Shown: piece after piece, positions 26,131-35,909 of the stretch
Position numbering within the stretch: the first letter of the stretch is position 1
How the letters are laid out: every line of letters starts with the position of its first letter
Source of the DNA: Ignatzschineria indica
GTDB lineage: Bacteria; Pseudomonadota; Gammaproteobacteria; Cardiobacteriales; Wohlfahrtiimonadaceae
Assembly: GCF_003121925.1 (NCBI RefSeq)
Contig: NZ_QEWR01000002.1
Coordinates: forward strand, 496,001-560,000
Length of the DNA stretch: 64,000 nt
Reading direction: 5' to 3'
Notes under the pieces: model-generated
Databases searched by the model: none
Seen by the model: the letters and a program-made list of their open reading frames with translations, nothing else
Told to the model about the DNA's origin: nothing
Position numbers and translations under genes: made by a program

Positions 26131-26629
26131 TGTTTAGCTCCCTTTCTAGCTTAAAATCTACTTTAACTTGTTGAGATCTTTATCAGCTTTATCGACGCTT
26201 GCACTCTTCAAGTTAATAATATTGCATTAATAAATATGACATTGACAATATGACATTAACAACATTGCACTTTGTCGACAATAGTCGATTAAAACCTCGA
26301 TAAAATGCCGATTATCATGATCTCATTAAAACCTTCCCTCATAATATAGTGCATATTTTTTCTAACTTTGATCTTTTCACTCATTTTATTCATTTTTCTT
26401 TCGAAAAGAATCGATAACGGAAGAAAGCCCCAACATTAGTTTAACGATTTCGATCTCACTATCTCCTGCAACTATCGTGATTTAACGACTCTCCTACCTC
26501 ACTTACTGCCTTGCGCTCATCACAATTCCCTCTTCGAATAATTTTATTCTCAAATCGTATTATTTACTACTTGCAAATAAGAATAATTATTATTAGTATG
26601 TAGAAAGCGATCATCGATAAGAGGAATTA
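26131..26629. other. Non-coding gap between divergent epmA and bfd
   Basis: No gene is seen. A Fur-type box lies at 26576-26594 just ahead of bfd. The remainder is AT-rich with no recognised structure. Confidence 0.5.
26576..26594 (+). promoter_or_regulatory. Fur-type box before bfd
   Basis: AATAAGAATAATTATTATT agrees with the Fur consensus GATAATGATAATCATTATC at 14 of 19 positions and lies 35 bases ahead of the bfd start. Iron-starvation control of Bfd is known in other bacteria; here it is inferred. Confidence 0.6.
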
Positions 26630-26842
26630 ATGATGTATATTTGTCTTTGCAATGGGATTACTGATAAAGCAATTGTTGAAGCTGTCGAAAATGGCGTGAC
26701 AACGTTTGAAGCACTCCAAGCGCAGCTAGGTGTTGCAACAGGTTGTGGTTCTTGTGCCGATATTGCTAGAAGTCTATTGCCGGGAGAAGCATCTCCTCAA
26801 TCGGCCCATAATCCTATCCCCCAGGCTTATGAGTTGCGATAG
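26630..26842 (+). CDS. bfd: Bacterioferritin-associated ferredoxin Bfd
   Basis: A 70-residue [2Fe-2S] protein. Four cysteines are arranged as YICLCNGITDKAI and GCGSC, as in E. coli Bfd (64 residues). Bfd reduces ferric iron in bacterioferritin so it can be mobilised. GAGGAATTA precedes two adjacent ATG codons; either may be used. It has its own Fur-type box and a terminator, and sits 540 bases from the bacterioferritin genes on the other strand. Confidence 0.92.
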   Translation: MMYICLCNGITDKAIVEAVENGVTTFEALQAQLGVATGCGSCADIARSLLPGEASPQSAHNPIPQAYELR

Positions 26843-27378
26843 TTATCACGAAAATTGTCGATACAAATCAGCAAATATTTCGCTCTATCAGAACGTAAAA
26901 AGAGCGTTTCAAAAATCACAAAAAAATCTCAGAGAATTGATTAAATCCTCTGAGATTTTTAATTATGACTCTCAAACTCACCACTACTCTCAATAACAAC
27001 TATCAATCATTACTATCAAATTACTATCAATAATAATTGAGCGTTGCAGATAGAGTATTGATAAATTATAACTGAGCGATAATCTTAACCATTTTAACTA
27101 TTTTTGAAACCATCTTTATTTAGATATGTTCATTTTAGATCGTTGATAAGCTCTTCTATTTATTGAATGGAGAAATGGAGACTAAATAGAGGATCTCTAG
27201 CAACGATTAACTCTGTCAACGATTAAATTATCGCTCAATTTACGTCACATATGATGCCAAACTCAATGCCTCATTGAATAATCGATAATAATGAGAGATC
27301 CAGGCAATGAGATGATGAAATGATGAAGATCAGCCGTCTATCAATGATCTCATCAGATCTAGTGCATAAAATTGAGCG
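26843..27378. other. Non-coding gap between convergent bfd and bfrB-type gene
   Basis: No gene is seen. It holds the bfd terminator at 26922-26960 and a direct repeat CAACGATTAA at 27203 and 27219. The rest shows nothing recognisable. Confidence 0.4.
26922..26960 (+). terminator. Terminator of bfd
   Basis: AAAAATCTCAGAG pairs perfectly with CTCTGAGATTTTT around a 13-base loop, 80 bases past bfd. Confidence 0.85.
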
Positions 27379-27852
27379 CTACTTCTTCTCAATTAACTGT
27401 TGAAGATAGATCTCTAAGCCTAACACTTCGATATTCTCTCTCTCAGTCTCAAGCCAATCGATATACTCTTCACTCTCATCGAGAAGTCCTTCTAAAAGCT
27501 CGCGTGAGACATAATCTTGCACCTCTTCTAAATGTGCAATCGCCTCAACTAAAACAGCACGCTTCTGATATTCACGATCAAGATCACACTTTAAGATCTC
27601 AGGAACATCCTCTCCGATTAGTAATTTTCCTAACTCTTGTAAATTAGGAAGCCCTTCAAGCAGAAGAATACGCTCAATAAGATCATCAGATTCTTTCATA
27701 TCTTGAATCGATTTTTTATAGACAGGATGCCCTAACCCCTCAAAACCCCAATTCTTCAAGATACGCGCATGAAGAAAATATTGGTTGATAGAGATTAGAT
27801 ATTGTCCTAATACCTTATTCAGCTGTAGTAATACTGAACGTTCAACTTTCAT
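27379..27852 (-). CDS. Bacterioferritin subunit, heme-binding, ferroxidase-deficient (BfrB type)
   Basis: A 157-residue bacterioferritin. Numbered as in E. coli Bfr, the heme ligand M52 is kept (SIQDMKESD), but ferroxidase ligands are lost: E18 is Tyr (LGQYLIS), E51 is Asp, H54 is Glu, and the late His is Tyr (ESEEYIDW). Such subunits work in mixed 24-mers with a ferroxidase-competent partner, as described for Neisseria BfrA/BfrB. The partner is encoded 128 bases upstream and has the complementary residue set. Second gene of the two-gene unit. Confidence 0.88.
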   Translation of the reverse strand: MKVERSVLLQLNKVLGQYLISINQYFLHARILKNWGFEGLGHPVYKKSIQDMKESDDLIERILLLEGLPNLQELGKLLIGEDVPEILKCDLDREYQKRAVLVEAIAHLEEVQDYVSRELLEGLLDESEEYIDWLETERENIEVLGLEIYLQQLIEKK

Positions 27853-27980
27853 ATTGTTTACCTCGACTCTCTCAATAGATCTAATCTTCTCAAGATCTAT
27901 CTTAAATGCTAATCCTTAGAAGATCCTAATGATCATTAAAACCATTAGGATCATGATGATAATCCTTAAGCAATGAATCC

Positions 27981-28448
27981 TTAAGCAATCTCATTTTGGA
28001 GATAGAGTGGTAACCCAATAGTCTTGATAAGACGAAGTTGTTTCTCTAACCAGTGAGCATGATCTTCTTCAGTATCTTTTAACTGCTCAACTAACATCTC
28101 ACGCGTAACATAATCTTGCTTCTCTTCACAGAGCGCAATACCTTTCTTCAATGCTTCACGCACTGACAGTTCAAGATTGAGATCGCTCTGAAGCATCTCT
28201 TCAACTGTCGAGCCGATATTGATCGCATCGGGCACCATCTTTGGAATACCTTCTAACATTAAAATACGCTCAATAATCTTTTTCGCATGTTCAGTTTCAT
28301 CATCCATCTCATGGAAGATTCGTTCAAATAACTTCTGATATCCCCATTCGTTGTACATTGTTGCATGGATGAAATATTGATCTCTCGCTGCTAACTCACC
28401 AGCAAGAAGAACATTTAGGTAATCGATAACGTCTTTATTCCCTTTCAT
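27981..28448 (-). CDS. Bacterioferritin subunit with ferroxidase centre, no heme ligand (BfrA type)
   Basis: A 155-residue bacterioferritin. Ferroxidase ligands are present: E18 (LAGELAA), E51 and H54 (DDETEHAKK), E93 (equivalent to E94) and the late EEDH. The heme-ligand position 52 is Thr instead of Met. It therefore oxidises iron but cannot alone bind the intersubunit heme, the reverse of the downstream subunit. The two probably co-assemble (inference from residue pattern and gene order). Confidence 0.88.
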   Translation of the reverse strand: MKGNKDVIDYLNVLLAGELAARDQYFIHATMYNEWGYQKLFERIFHEMDDETEHAKKIIERILMLEGIPKMVPDAINIGSTVEEMLQSDLNLELSVREALKKGIALCEEKQDYVTREMLVEQLKDTEEDHAHWLEKQLRLIKTIGLPLYLQNEIA

Positions 28449-28748
28449 TTTATATTCCCTCTTTATTATTGAAATGATCGAAATGATTGAATCGGACGAT
28501 CGCTACAACTCAATGCAACGACTTAACTTACGCTACAGTATAACAACTATTTCTAGCATTACGAATTGAGAGAAACCTCTTTAATCAATAAGTTACAAAC
28601 AGAAATGATTTACAAATAACGATGAGTGACACTCCAAAATATCGCGACAAAAAGTGCTACAAAAACAGATAGATAGCAGCTATTTAAGATAAAAGTAGCT
28701 CGTAAATAGTAATCTCTCTTAAAACCGAATAATTCCCCCCTTCTCAAG

Positions 28749-28767
28749 ATGGGTAAATTTTACCCAT
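28749..28767. repeat. Perfect inverted repeat ATGGGTAAA-T-TTTACCCAT
   Basis: Nine-base arms around a single central T form an operator-like palindrome in the gap between the bacterioferritin genes and ygiQ. Confidence 0.7.
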
Positions 28768-28778
28768 ATTTTCCTCAA

Positions 28779-28811
28779 CTTTTTATTAGCTTTTTATTAG
28801 CTTTTTATTAG
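28779..28811. repeat. Three 11-bp direct repeats CTTTTTATTAG
   Basis: Three perfect, contiguous copies with helical-turn spacing begin 11 bases after the palindrome. Confidence 0.85.
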
Positions 28812-28977
28812 CTCCCCCTCAATTTCTCCTCAAATTTTTAGCACATCACCTCTCTTATGCTATTTTCTTGGATATTGAGCAATAAAAGGTTATTATCGAG
28901 CCCATCTATCTACCGATCCTTTCCCAACTTTGAAGGGGTAAGATCAGTATCAACTCTTGAATTAAATAGGTTTTACT

Positions 28978-31113
28978 ATGCGACAATATGAAGGTGTTAA
29001 GCCGCTCTTCTCCTATCGAAAATATTGGGCTCATCGTTTTGGTACGGCGCCCTTTCTCCCAACGACACGAGAAGAGATGGATCTTCTAGGTTGGGATAGT
29101 TGCGATATTATCTTTGTCACCGGCGATAGTTATATCGATCATCCAAGTTTTGGGACAGCTATCTTAGGCCGTCTACTAGAAGCGCAAGGTTTCCGTGTGG
29201 GAGTCATCTCTCAGCCTGACTGGCGATCACTTGATGACTTTATGCGCTTAGGAGAGCCTAATCTCTATTTTGCTGTTAATTCTGGCAATATGGATTCGAT
29301 GGTCAATCACTATACTGCAGATCGTAAGGTCCGCCGTAATGATGCCTACACCGCAGGTGATGTGAATGGGAAGCGCCCCGATCGTGCTGTGATTGTCTAT
29401 AGCCAAAAGGTGCGCGAAGCGTATCGCGATATTCCGATTGTTATCGGCGGTATTGAAGCATCGCTTCGCCGAGTCGCCCACTATGATTACTGGTCAGAGA
29501 CCATTCGTCGCTCAATTTTAGTCGATAGTGCTGCTGATCTTCTTCTATTTGGAAATGGAGAGCGCTCTATTGTTGAATTGAGCCATCGTCTTGCTGCCGG
29601 TGAAAAGATTACGGATATTACCGATATTCGTGGCTCTGCCCTTATTCGCCCTCATGGAAAGCATCATTTTGATCGTCACGAACTCGATTCTACCCACTTT
29701 GATCATGTCGGAAAGATCGATCCTTATATCAATCCTTACGGCACGATTACAAGCCGTGATTGTGAGACAAATGTCGCGCTTGAAGCGCCGACCCAAGATC
29801 AAGCAAAATCGACCCTTAAAAGTGAGAATATTAGCCGAACAGATCTCACCATTCGTCTACCAAGCTTTGAAGATGTAACAGAAACCGCCGCACTCTATGC
29901 TCATGCCAGTCGAATTTTACATCTCGAGACAAATCCATTTAATGCTCGCCCGATGGTACAGCAACATGGGGATCTTGATGTCTGGATCAATCCGCCGCCC
30001 ATTCCTCTCTCAACAAAAGAGATGGATGCCGTCTATGCCCTTCCCTTCGAGCGCGCACCTCATCCTAGCTATGGTGATGCCCATATTCCAGCATGGGAGA
30101 TGATCAAACATTCCGTTAGCATTATGCGTGGCTGTTTTGGCGGTTGTACTTTCTGCTCCATTACAGAGCATGAAGGACGCATTATTCAGAGCCGCTCTGA
30201 GGCGTCTATCTTGGCAGAGGTGAAAGAGATTCGAGATCGCAGCCCCGATTTTAAAGGCTATATTTCAGACCTTGGTGGTCCTACCGCCAATATGTATCGC
30301 TTAGCGTGTAAAGACCCTAATATTGAGAAGCATTGCCGTAAACTCTCCTGTGTCTATCCTGGGATTTGTCAAAATCTCAATACAGATCACAAGCCCCTTA
30401 TCGATCTCTATAAAAAAGCTCGTGAGATTGAAGGTATTAAACGAATCCATATCGCTTCCGGCGTTCGCTACGATCTTGCCGCACAATCGCCAGAATATAT
30501 TAAAGAGCTAGTAACACATCATGTGGGCGGATATCTTAAAATTGCCCCGGAGCATACGGAAGAAGGCCCACTTTCGAAGATGATGAAGCCATCCATGAAA
30601 GCGTATGAGGATTTTAAAACACTCTTTGAAAAGTACTCTCGCGAAGCAGGAAAAGAGCAATATCTGATCCCCTACTTTATCGCCGCTCACCCCGGAACTA
30701 GTGATGAAGATATGCTCAACCTAGCACTCTGGTTAAAAAAGCATGATCTTCGTGCCGATCAAGTCCAAGCCTTTATGCCGACACCGATGTCAGTGGCAAC
30801 GGCAATGTACTACTCTGAACGGAATCCTCTCAAGCCGATTCGTCGTAATTCTGAACATGTAGGAACTGCAAAGAGCCTCAAACGCCGACAACTTCATAAA
30901 GCCTTCCTGCGCTATCATGATCCCAATAATTGGCCACAATTACGCCAAGCATTGCGCTACATGGGTCGAAGTGATCTGATCGGTTCTGGCAAAGAGGCTT
31001 TAGTGCCGGCAGAGAGCCATAAAGAGCGCCGTCAGCGTCAACATCAACGTGGTAAACTGTTCACCACCAATTACCAAGGCATTCCAAGAAGACGCGGAAA
31101 ACGGGAGCGATAG
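28978..31113 (+). CDS. ygiQ: YgiQ-family radical SAM protein
   Basis: A 711-residue UPF0313 protein. The N-terminal cobalamin-binding-like domain ([30 protein letters not shown]) is followed by the radical SAM cluster C-x3-C-x2-C at about 385-392 ([17 protein letters not shown]). The C-terminus is rich in Lys/Arg ([11 protein letters not shown]). It should bind a 4Fe-4S cluster and SAM; the reaction is unknown across the family. Monocistronic with its own terminator. Confidence 0.92.
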   Translation: MRQYEGVKPLFSYRKYWAHRFGTAPFLPTTREEMDLLGWDSCDIIFVTGDSYIDHPSFGTAILGRLLEAQGFRVGVISQPDWRSLDDFMRLGEPNLYFAVNSGNMDSMVNHYTADRKVRRNDAYTAGDVNGKRPDRAVIVYSQKVREAYRDIPIVIGGIEASLRRVAHYDYWSETIRRSILVDSAADLLLFGNGERSIVELSHRLAAGEKITDITDIRGSALIRPHGKHHFDRHELDSTHFDHVGKIDPYINPYGTITSRDCETNVALEAPTQDQAKSTLKSENISRTDLTIRLPSFEDVTETAALYAHASRILHLETNPFNARPMVQQHGDLDVWINPPPIPLSTKEMDAVYALPFERAPHPSYGDAHIPAWEMIKHSVSIMRGCFGGCTFCSITEHEGRIIQSRSEASILAEVKEIRDRSPDFKGYISDLGGPTANMYRLACKDPNIEKHCRKLSCVYPGICQNLNTDHKPLIDLYKKAREIEGIKRIHIASGVRYDLAAQSPEYIKELVTHHVGGYLKIAPEHTEEGPLSKMMKPSMKAYEDFKTLFEKYSREAGKEQYLIPYFIAAHPGTSDEDMLNLALWLKKHDLRADQVQAFMPTPMSVATAMYYSERNPLKPIRRNSEHVGTAKSLKRRQLHKAFLRYHDPNNWPQLRQALRYMGRSDLIGSGKEALVPAESHKERRQRQHQRGKLFTTNYQGIPRRRGKRER

Positions 31114-31188
31114 ACTCTTTATCTGATTTGTAAACCGAGATTCCTGACCTGAAGACTCAAGTAACTATCAACAGAAATATTGATCAAC

Positions 31189-31222
31189 AAAAATCCCACA
31201 GTTTAATGCTGTGGGATTTTTT
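31189..31222 (+). terminator. Terminator of ygiQ
   Basis: AAAATCCCACAG pairs with CTGTGGGATTTT around a seven-base loop, ending in a T-run. Confidence 0.85.
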
Positions 31223-31321
31223 ATAGCAACTACATCGCAACTACATCACAACTACATCAAATAATGGTATGGTAGTTAGCGATTAGGTTATGCTGTCGCT
31301 ATTAGAAAGCTGCAGATAACA

Positions 31322-32449
31322 TTACTTAAGCGATTCTTCTCTCTCTAATAAGATGTTGAGCATTCTACGAAGTGGCTCTGCGGCACCCCAAAGAAGCTGG
31401 TCACCTACAGTGAAAGCATTGAGATATTCCGGCCCTAAATTCATCTTACGAAGACGTCCTACAGGGATTCTCATTGTGCCGGAGGTTGCTGCGGGTGTTA
31501 ATTCCTGCATCGTAATATCGCGATGATTAGGAACCACTTTAACCCAGCGATTACTCTCTTTAATCATCGCTTCGATATCATCGAGCGGAACATCTTTTGT
31601 CAACTTCACCGTCAATCCTTGTGAGTGGCAACGCATCGCTCCTACACGAACACAGGTCCCATCAATAGGAACTGAACGCTCTAACTGTAGTAATTTGTTA
31701 CTCTCTGCCATCGCTTTCCACTCTTCACGACTCTGACCATTTTCTAATTCCGTATCGATCCATGGAATTAAGCTTCCTGCTAATGGCACACCGAAACGAT
31801 TTTTAGGACATTGATCTGTCGCGAAAGAATCAGTGATCATCTGATCGATCTCTAAAATGCTCTTTGCCGGGTTATAAAGATCACTATTGACAAGAGAATG
31901 GATCGCACCCATCTGCTCTAATAACTCCTTCATATTTTGTGCGCCGGCACCTGAAGCTGATTGATAGGTCATAGAGGTCGCCCACTCAACTAACCCCTCT
32001 TTAAAGAGAGCGCCAAGTGCCATTAACATTAAGCTCACGGTACAATTTCCACCGATAAAATTCTTAATGCCACGCTCTAAACTCTGATCGATAATCTCAC
32101 GATTAACCGGATCGAGAATAATCATCGCATCATCATCCATTCTCAGTGTCGATGCAGCATCGATCCAATAGCCTTGCCAGCCCGCTTCACGCAATTTATT
32201 AAAAACAGACGAAGTGTAATCGCCTCCCTGACAACTAATGATAATATCTTGTGCTGCTAATGCCTCAATATCGAAAGCATCGACCAACACTGATTCATAA
32301 CTCCCTGCGACCACCGGCGCATCACCACCGGCATTTGAGGTTGAGAAAAAGGTGGTGTGAATTCCGGCAAAATCATTCTCTTTTTCCATACGCTCCATTA
32401 AAACGGAGCCGACCATTCCACGCCAACCAATTAAACCCAACTTTTTCAT
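31322..32449 (-). CDS. asd: Aspartate-semialdehyde dehydrogenase Asd
   Basis: A 375-residue gamma-proteobacterial-type enzyme: NADP-binding LIGWRGMVGSVLMERM at the N-terminus and active-site C136 in GGNCTVSLML. It converts aspartyl phosphate to the semialdehyde for lysine, threonine, methionine and peptidoglycan DAP. It follows leuB on the same strand, the leuB-asd order also found in Pseudomonas. No lysine riboswitch was seen in the 164 bases between them. Confidence 0.95.
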   Translation of the reverse strand: MKKLGLIGWRGMVGSVLMERMEKENDFAGIHTTFFSTSNAGGDAPVVAGSYESVLVDAFDIEALAAQDIIISCQGGDYTSSVFNKLREAGWQGYWIDAASTLRMDDDAMIILDPVNREIIDQSLERGIKNFIGGNCTVSLMLMALGALFKEGLVEWATSMTYQSASGAGAQNMKELLEQMGAIHSLVNSDLYNPAKSILEIDQMITDSFATDQCPKNRFGVPLAGSLIPWIDTELENGQSREEWKAMAESNKLLQLERSVPIDGTCVRVGAMRCHSQGLTVKLTKDVPLDDIEAMIKESNRWVKVVPNHRDITMQELTPAATSGTMRIPVGRLRKMNLGPEYLNAFTVGDQLLWGAAEPLRRMLNILLEREESLK

Positions 32450-32613
32450 CTTATATTGATCCTTTATCTTATTATTTCGTTATTTTATTACTGCATTACT
32501 GTATTAAGTCATCACTTAATGACTTTATGATCGATTCGATCCAAACAGGCTAGATCTGATCTGCTGAAACCTATTAAGATCGAAACAGTATCAATTGAAG
32601 CTCAAATTATCAA

Positions 32614-33684
32614 TTATGCTCCGAGCGCTTTTAGTACCGCTTGCCCCATTGCAACACAGCCAATAACCTCTTCACCAGGTTGAGCAATATCACGTGTACG
32701 ATACCCTTCACTTAAGACCTGTTTCACTGCATTTTCGATCTCATCGGCAATCTCATTATGTCCAAAGGTATAGCGAAACATCATCGCCACTGAGAGAATC
32801 GTTGCTAAAGGATTGGCAATATCTTTGCCGGCGATATCGGGTGCTGATCCATGAATAGGTTCATAGAGCCCTTTATTATTCTCATCTAAAGAGGCTGAAG
32901 GAAGCATGCCGATCGAGCCTGTTAACATTGAAGCTTCATCAGAGAGAATATCTCCAAAAATATTTCCCGTTAACATCACATCAAATTGCTTTGGTGCTCT
33001 AACTAACTGCATTGCAGCGTTATCCACTAAAAGATGGGAGAGCTCAACATCAGGATACTCTGCTGAAACTTCTGTCACCACATCACGCCAAAGTTGAGTC
33101 GCTTCTAAAACATTCATCTTATCGATAGAACAGAGGCGCTTATTACGCTTTTGAGCCGCTTGAAAAGCAACATGTGCAATACGGCGAATCTCCGATTCTG
33201 AATAGATCATCGTATTAAAACCTACACGCTCCCCATCACGCTCCTCAATACCGCGAGGCTGACCAAAGTAGATATCACCTGTCAGTTCACGCACAATCAT
33301 AATATCGAGTCCTGCAACGAGCTCATCTTTAAGGCTAGAAGCGTGGGCTAACTCTTTAAAAACTTGTGCCGGACGAAGATTAGCAAAGAGATTTAATTCC
33401 TTACGAATCGCTAATAATCCCTGCTCAGGACGAATATGGCGAGGAAGCGAATCATATTTAGGACCTCCCACAGAACCAAGAAGAATTGCATCTGCCGCTT
33501 TTGCTTGCTCTAAGGTCTCAGTAGGAAGAGGCGCGCCTTTCTCATCCACGGCAATTCCACCAATCAGTGCATGTTCAGTAGAGAGCGAGAGTTGATGCTT
33601 TTCTGCCACAAAATTGAGGACCTTCTCCGCCTCGCCAACAATCTCCGGACCAATTCCATCTCCTGCTAAAACTAATACTTTCAT
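32614..33684 (-). CDS. leuB: 3-isopropylmalate dehydrogenase LeuB
   Basis: A protein of 356 residues starting [16 protein letters not shown], with substrate block [14 protein letters not shown], catalytic Tyr/Lys in the YSESEIRR and CSIDKMNVL regions, and the NAD site [20 protein letters not shown]. It catalyses the third step of leucine synthesis. The ATG at 33684 follows GAAGGTTAGGAAA; a TTG six codons earlier is unlikely. The other leu genes are elsewhere. Confidence 0.95.
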   Translation of the reverse strand: MKVLVLAGDGIGPEIVGEAEKVLNFVAEKHQLSLSTEHALIGGIAVDEKGAPLPTETLEQAKAADAILLGSVGGPKYDSLPRHIRPEQGLLAIRKELNLFANLRPAQVFKELAHASSLKDELVAGLDIMIVRELTGDIYFGQPRGIEERDGERVGFNTMIYSESEIRRIAHVAFQAAQKRNKRLCSIDKMNVLEATQLWRDVVTEVSAEYPDVELSHLLVDNAAMQLVRAPKQFDVMLTGNIFGDILSDEASMLTGSIGMLPSASLDENNKGLYEPIHGSAPDIAGKDIANPLATILSVAMMFRYTFGHNEIADEIENAVKQVLSEGYRTRDIAQPGEEVIGCVAMGQAVLKALGA

Positions 33685-33989
33685 TTTCCTAACCTTCTCC
33701 AAATCTCAAGCATTTTCTATTGATGACAACGATATGGCTCAATCAACCTATCGTCTATTTATTAGATAACGTTTTAATAACGTTTCATAAGTGTTTAATC
33801 ATATTTTATAGCTATTGCTACCTTTGATGACGCTTAATGACGCTTAATGATACTTCATAATAATTAATGATAATTGATGACGTTCAATAACGCCCACAAA
33901 TCACGTCCACAAATCAATATACGAGATCGCTCTAAAAAATCATAGTGCCTTACACTCTTTTCACTGATTATTTTTATCCAATCACTATT
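33685..33989. other. Non-coding gap between the MFS gene and leuB
   Basis: No gene is seen. There are runs of degenerate GACGCTTAATGA-type words at about 33829-33885 and no clear terminator for the MFS gene. Confidence 0.4.
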
Positions 33990-35186
33990 TTATGATGCAC
34001 CGACACGTTTTTTACGACTAAAGAAACGATAAAAGACAACCCCCAACAAAGTGGCATTGAGCAGATACCCTAAAAATACCGTATCGTAAGTGCCGGTTAA
34101 ATCGTAGAGCCATCCGAGAAGTGTAGGAATAAAAGCGGCAAAACAGTAACCACCAAAGAGCATCATCGCTGTCCAACTTGCCACCGAGTTTCCATCATCA
34201 ACCTCATTAAAAGGGAGCAGCATCGTTAAGGCAAATAATCCTGAACTTACCAATATGCCCAAAATACCCACTGTGATATAGAGCAGTAATAGATTATTAC
34301 CGCCCCACAAAAGGATCATCACCGCTACAATTGTCACAAAGATTGCGCCGAGACTTGTTGCTCTTAATCCTAAGCGAATTACAATAATCGGAATGAGAAA
34401 CCCACCAATAATTCCATTGAGAATCGAGAGGTTGAGCAATGTATTAGCGTGAAATTGATCGATCCCCTTCTCTAATAGAAAAGGAAGAAGCCACGCAACA
34501 TTGGTATAGAAAAGCCCTGATTGTAGACCAAAACAGGCCACTAGCATCCAAGCTCGTGGCTGATTCCAAGGCATTTTTGCTTTCGGCGCTTGTTGATTTG
34601 CCGGCGCACTACCTCTAAAGAGATAAAAGGTAGCCCAAATTGCAGAGACCGCTAAAACAGGGAGCGCCCAAAATTGAAGGGTTGATGCCCACTCCCAGTG
34701 GAGATAGTGATTTAAGATAGAGCTACTCATCGTTCCTAAAACACCACTGATACTGATTCCTAATGTATAAAAGATCATCCCCACATTACTGCGCTGCTTA
34801 AAGTGATGCTTTACATAACCGGAAAGGAGAGGACCGGCAATAGCAATCCCGATCCCCATTAGAAAAGAGGAGAGAAAGAGCCAAGTGCTACTCTGAAAAT
34901 AGCTACGGGTAATTGTTGAGATCCCAATTAGAAAGAGACTAAAGGTAATAACACGCTCTAAGCCAAATCGGTGACTCAGTGGGGAAGCAAAGAGTGCAAA
35001 GATCCCCATACAGATTACCGGAATAGTCACTAAAAAACTGACCACCGCACTCGATAACGATAGACTCTCTGAGATATCACTCATCACCGGACCTAACGAT
35101 GTTAAGGTTACTCGTAACGATGCCGCCGCTAAAAAGACTAGCCAAAAACAGGCTAATGGGACCCGATAGCCCTTCTCTCTTTCCAT
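33990..35186 (-). CDS. MFS transporter, CynX/NimT type
   Basis: A 398-residue protein with 12 membrane segments; FLAAASLRVTLTSLGPVMSDISESLSLSSAVVSFLVTIPVICMGIFALFASPLSHRFG is typical of the CynX/NimT group (cyanate or nitroimidazole-like substrates). Actual substrate unknown. Its ATG comes three bases after the dut stop codon, so the two are cotranscribed and probably translationally coupled, though they have no obvious functional link. Confidence 0.82.
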   Translation of the reverse strand: MEREKGYRVPLACFWLVFLAAASLRVTLTSLGPVMSDISESLSLSSAVVSFLVTIPVICMGIFALFASPLSHRFGLERVITFSLFLIGISTITRSYFQSSTWLFLSSFLMGIGIAIAGPLLSGYVKHHFKQRSNVGMIFYTLGISISGVLGTMSSSILNHYLHWEWASTLQFWALPVLAVSAIWATFYLFRGSAPANQQAPKAKMPWNQPRAWMLVACFGLQSGLFYTNVAWLLPFLLEKGIDQFHANTLLNLSILNGIIGGFLIPIIVIRLGLRATSLGAIFVTIVAVMILLWGGNNLLLLYITVGILGILVSSGLFALTMLLPFNEVDDGNSVASWTAMMLFGGYCFAAFIPTLLGWLYDLTGTYDTVFLGYLLNATLLGVVFYRFFSRKKRVGAS

Positions 35187-35189
35187 CTT

Positions 35190-35645
35190 CTATTTTCGTC
35201 CTGTATGTCCAAATCCACCTTCACCACGCTCAGATGCTTCAAACTCTTCAACTTGCTCAAAGTTTGCCTGCATAACAGGAACAATCACCATCTGCGCCAT
35301 ACGTTCGCCCACTGTTAAGGTAAAATCTTTATCGCTACGATTCCAGAGCGAAACCATCAACTCCCCTTGATAGTCGGCATCAATTAAGCCTACTAAATTC
35401 CCCAGAACAATGCCATGCTTTACCCCTAAACCTGAGCGAGGAAGAATCATCGCCGCATAGCGAGGATCTTTGAGATAGATAGCAATTCCAGTCTTTACAA
35501 ACGATGTCTCGCCGGCTTTGATAACAAGATCCTCATCGATCATTGCCCGAAGATCTAACCCGGCAGAACCTTCTGTTGCATAATTAGGCAGTGGAAAATC
35601 TCTTCCGAGACGTTGATCTAAAACTTTAAATTCAACATTTAACAT
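35190..35645 (-). CDS. dut: Deoxyuridine 5'-triphosphate nucleotidohydrolase Dut
   Basis: A 151-residue trimeric dUTPase. The five motifs are visible: [38 protein letters not shown] (motifs 2 and 3), [10 protein letters not shown], and the C-terminal arm [10 protein letters not shown]. It hydrolyses dUTP to dUMP and keeps uracil out of DNA. Length equals E. coli Dut (151). First gene of an operon with the MFS transporter. Confidence 0.95.
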   Translation of the reverse strand: MLNVEFKVLDQRLGRDFPLPNYATEGSAGLDLRAMIDEDLVIKAGETSFVKTGIAIYLKDPRYAAMILPRSGLGVKHGIVLGNLVGLIDADYQGELMVSLWNRSDKDFTLTVGERMAQMVIVPVMQANFEQVEEFEASERGEGGFGHTGRK

Positions 35646-35684
35646 CTTTTATAATCCTTTTTAACGAACGAATGAGCCATGCAC

Positions 35685-35722
35685 CAATGAATCAATGAAT
35701 CAATGAATCAATGAATCAATGA
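35685..35722. repeat. 8-bp tandem repeat (CAATGAAT) x4.75
   Basis: Four perfect units and a partial fifth lie 40 bases upstream of the dut start codon, where the dut promoter or leader should be. Change in copy number would alter leader length. Confidence 0.85.
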
Positions 35723-35909
35723 CCCCATTCATTCAACTAGCGCTGATTCAATAACTGACTGATGAATAAAAGATAGACAAATAAAGAAGCTCTCTTATAT
35801 CTAATGGATCTCTTAAAAGGAATCCCTCACATATAAGGAGCTTACTTTGATAATGTCTTCTAATAATTTGTAATAAACGTTAGAGTAACAAACGTTAGAG
35901 TGATGAGTG

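Larger units (their letters stand above)
28449..28977. other. Non-coding gap between divergent bacterioferritin genes and ygiQ
   Basis: No gene is seen. It contains a perfect 9-1-9 inverted repeat (28749-28767) and three 11-bp direct repeats of CTTTTTATTAG (28779-28811), both about 200 bases ahead of ygiQ. No Fur box was recognised ahead of the bacterioferritin genes. Confidence 0.5.

Noticed and set aside
32450-32613. Lysine riboswitch or leader peptide ahead of asd
   Set aside because: The 164-base leuB-asd gap lacks the long multi-stem L-box pattern, and no run of Lys or Thr codons is seen.
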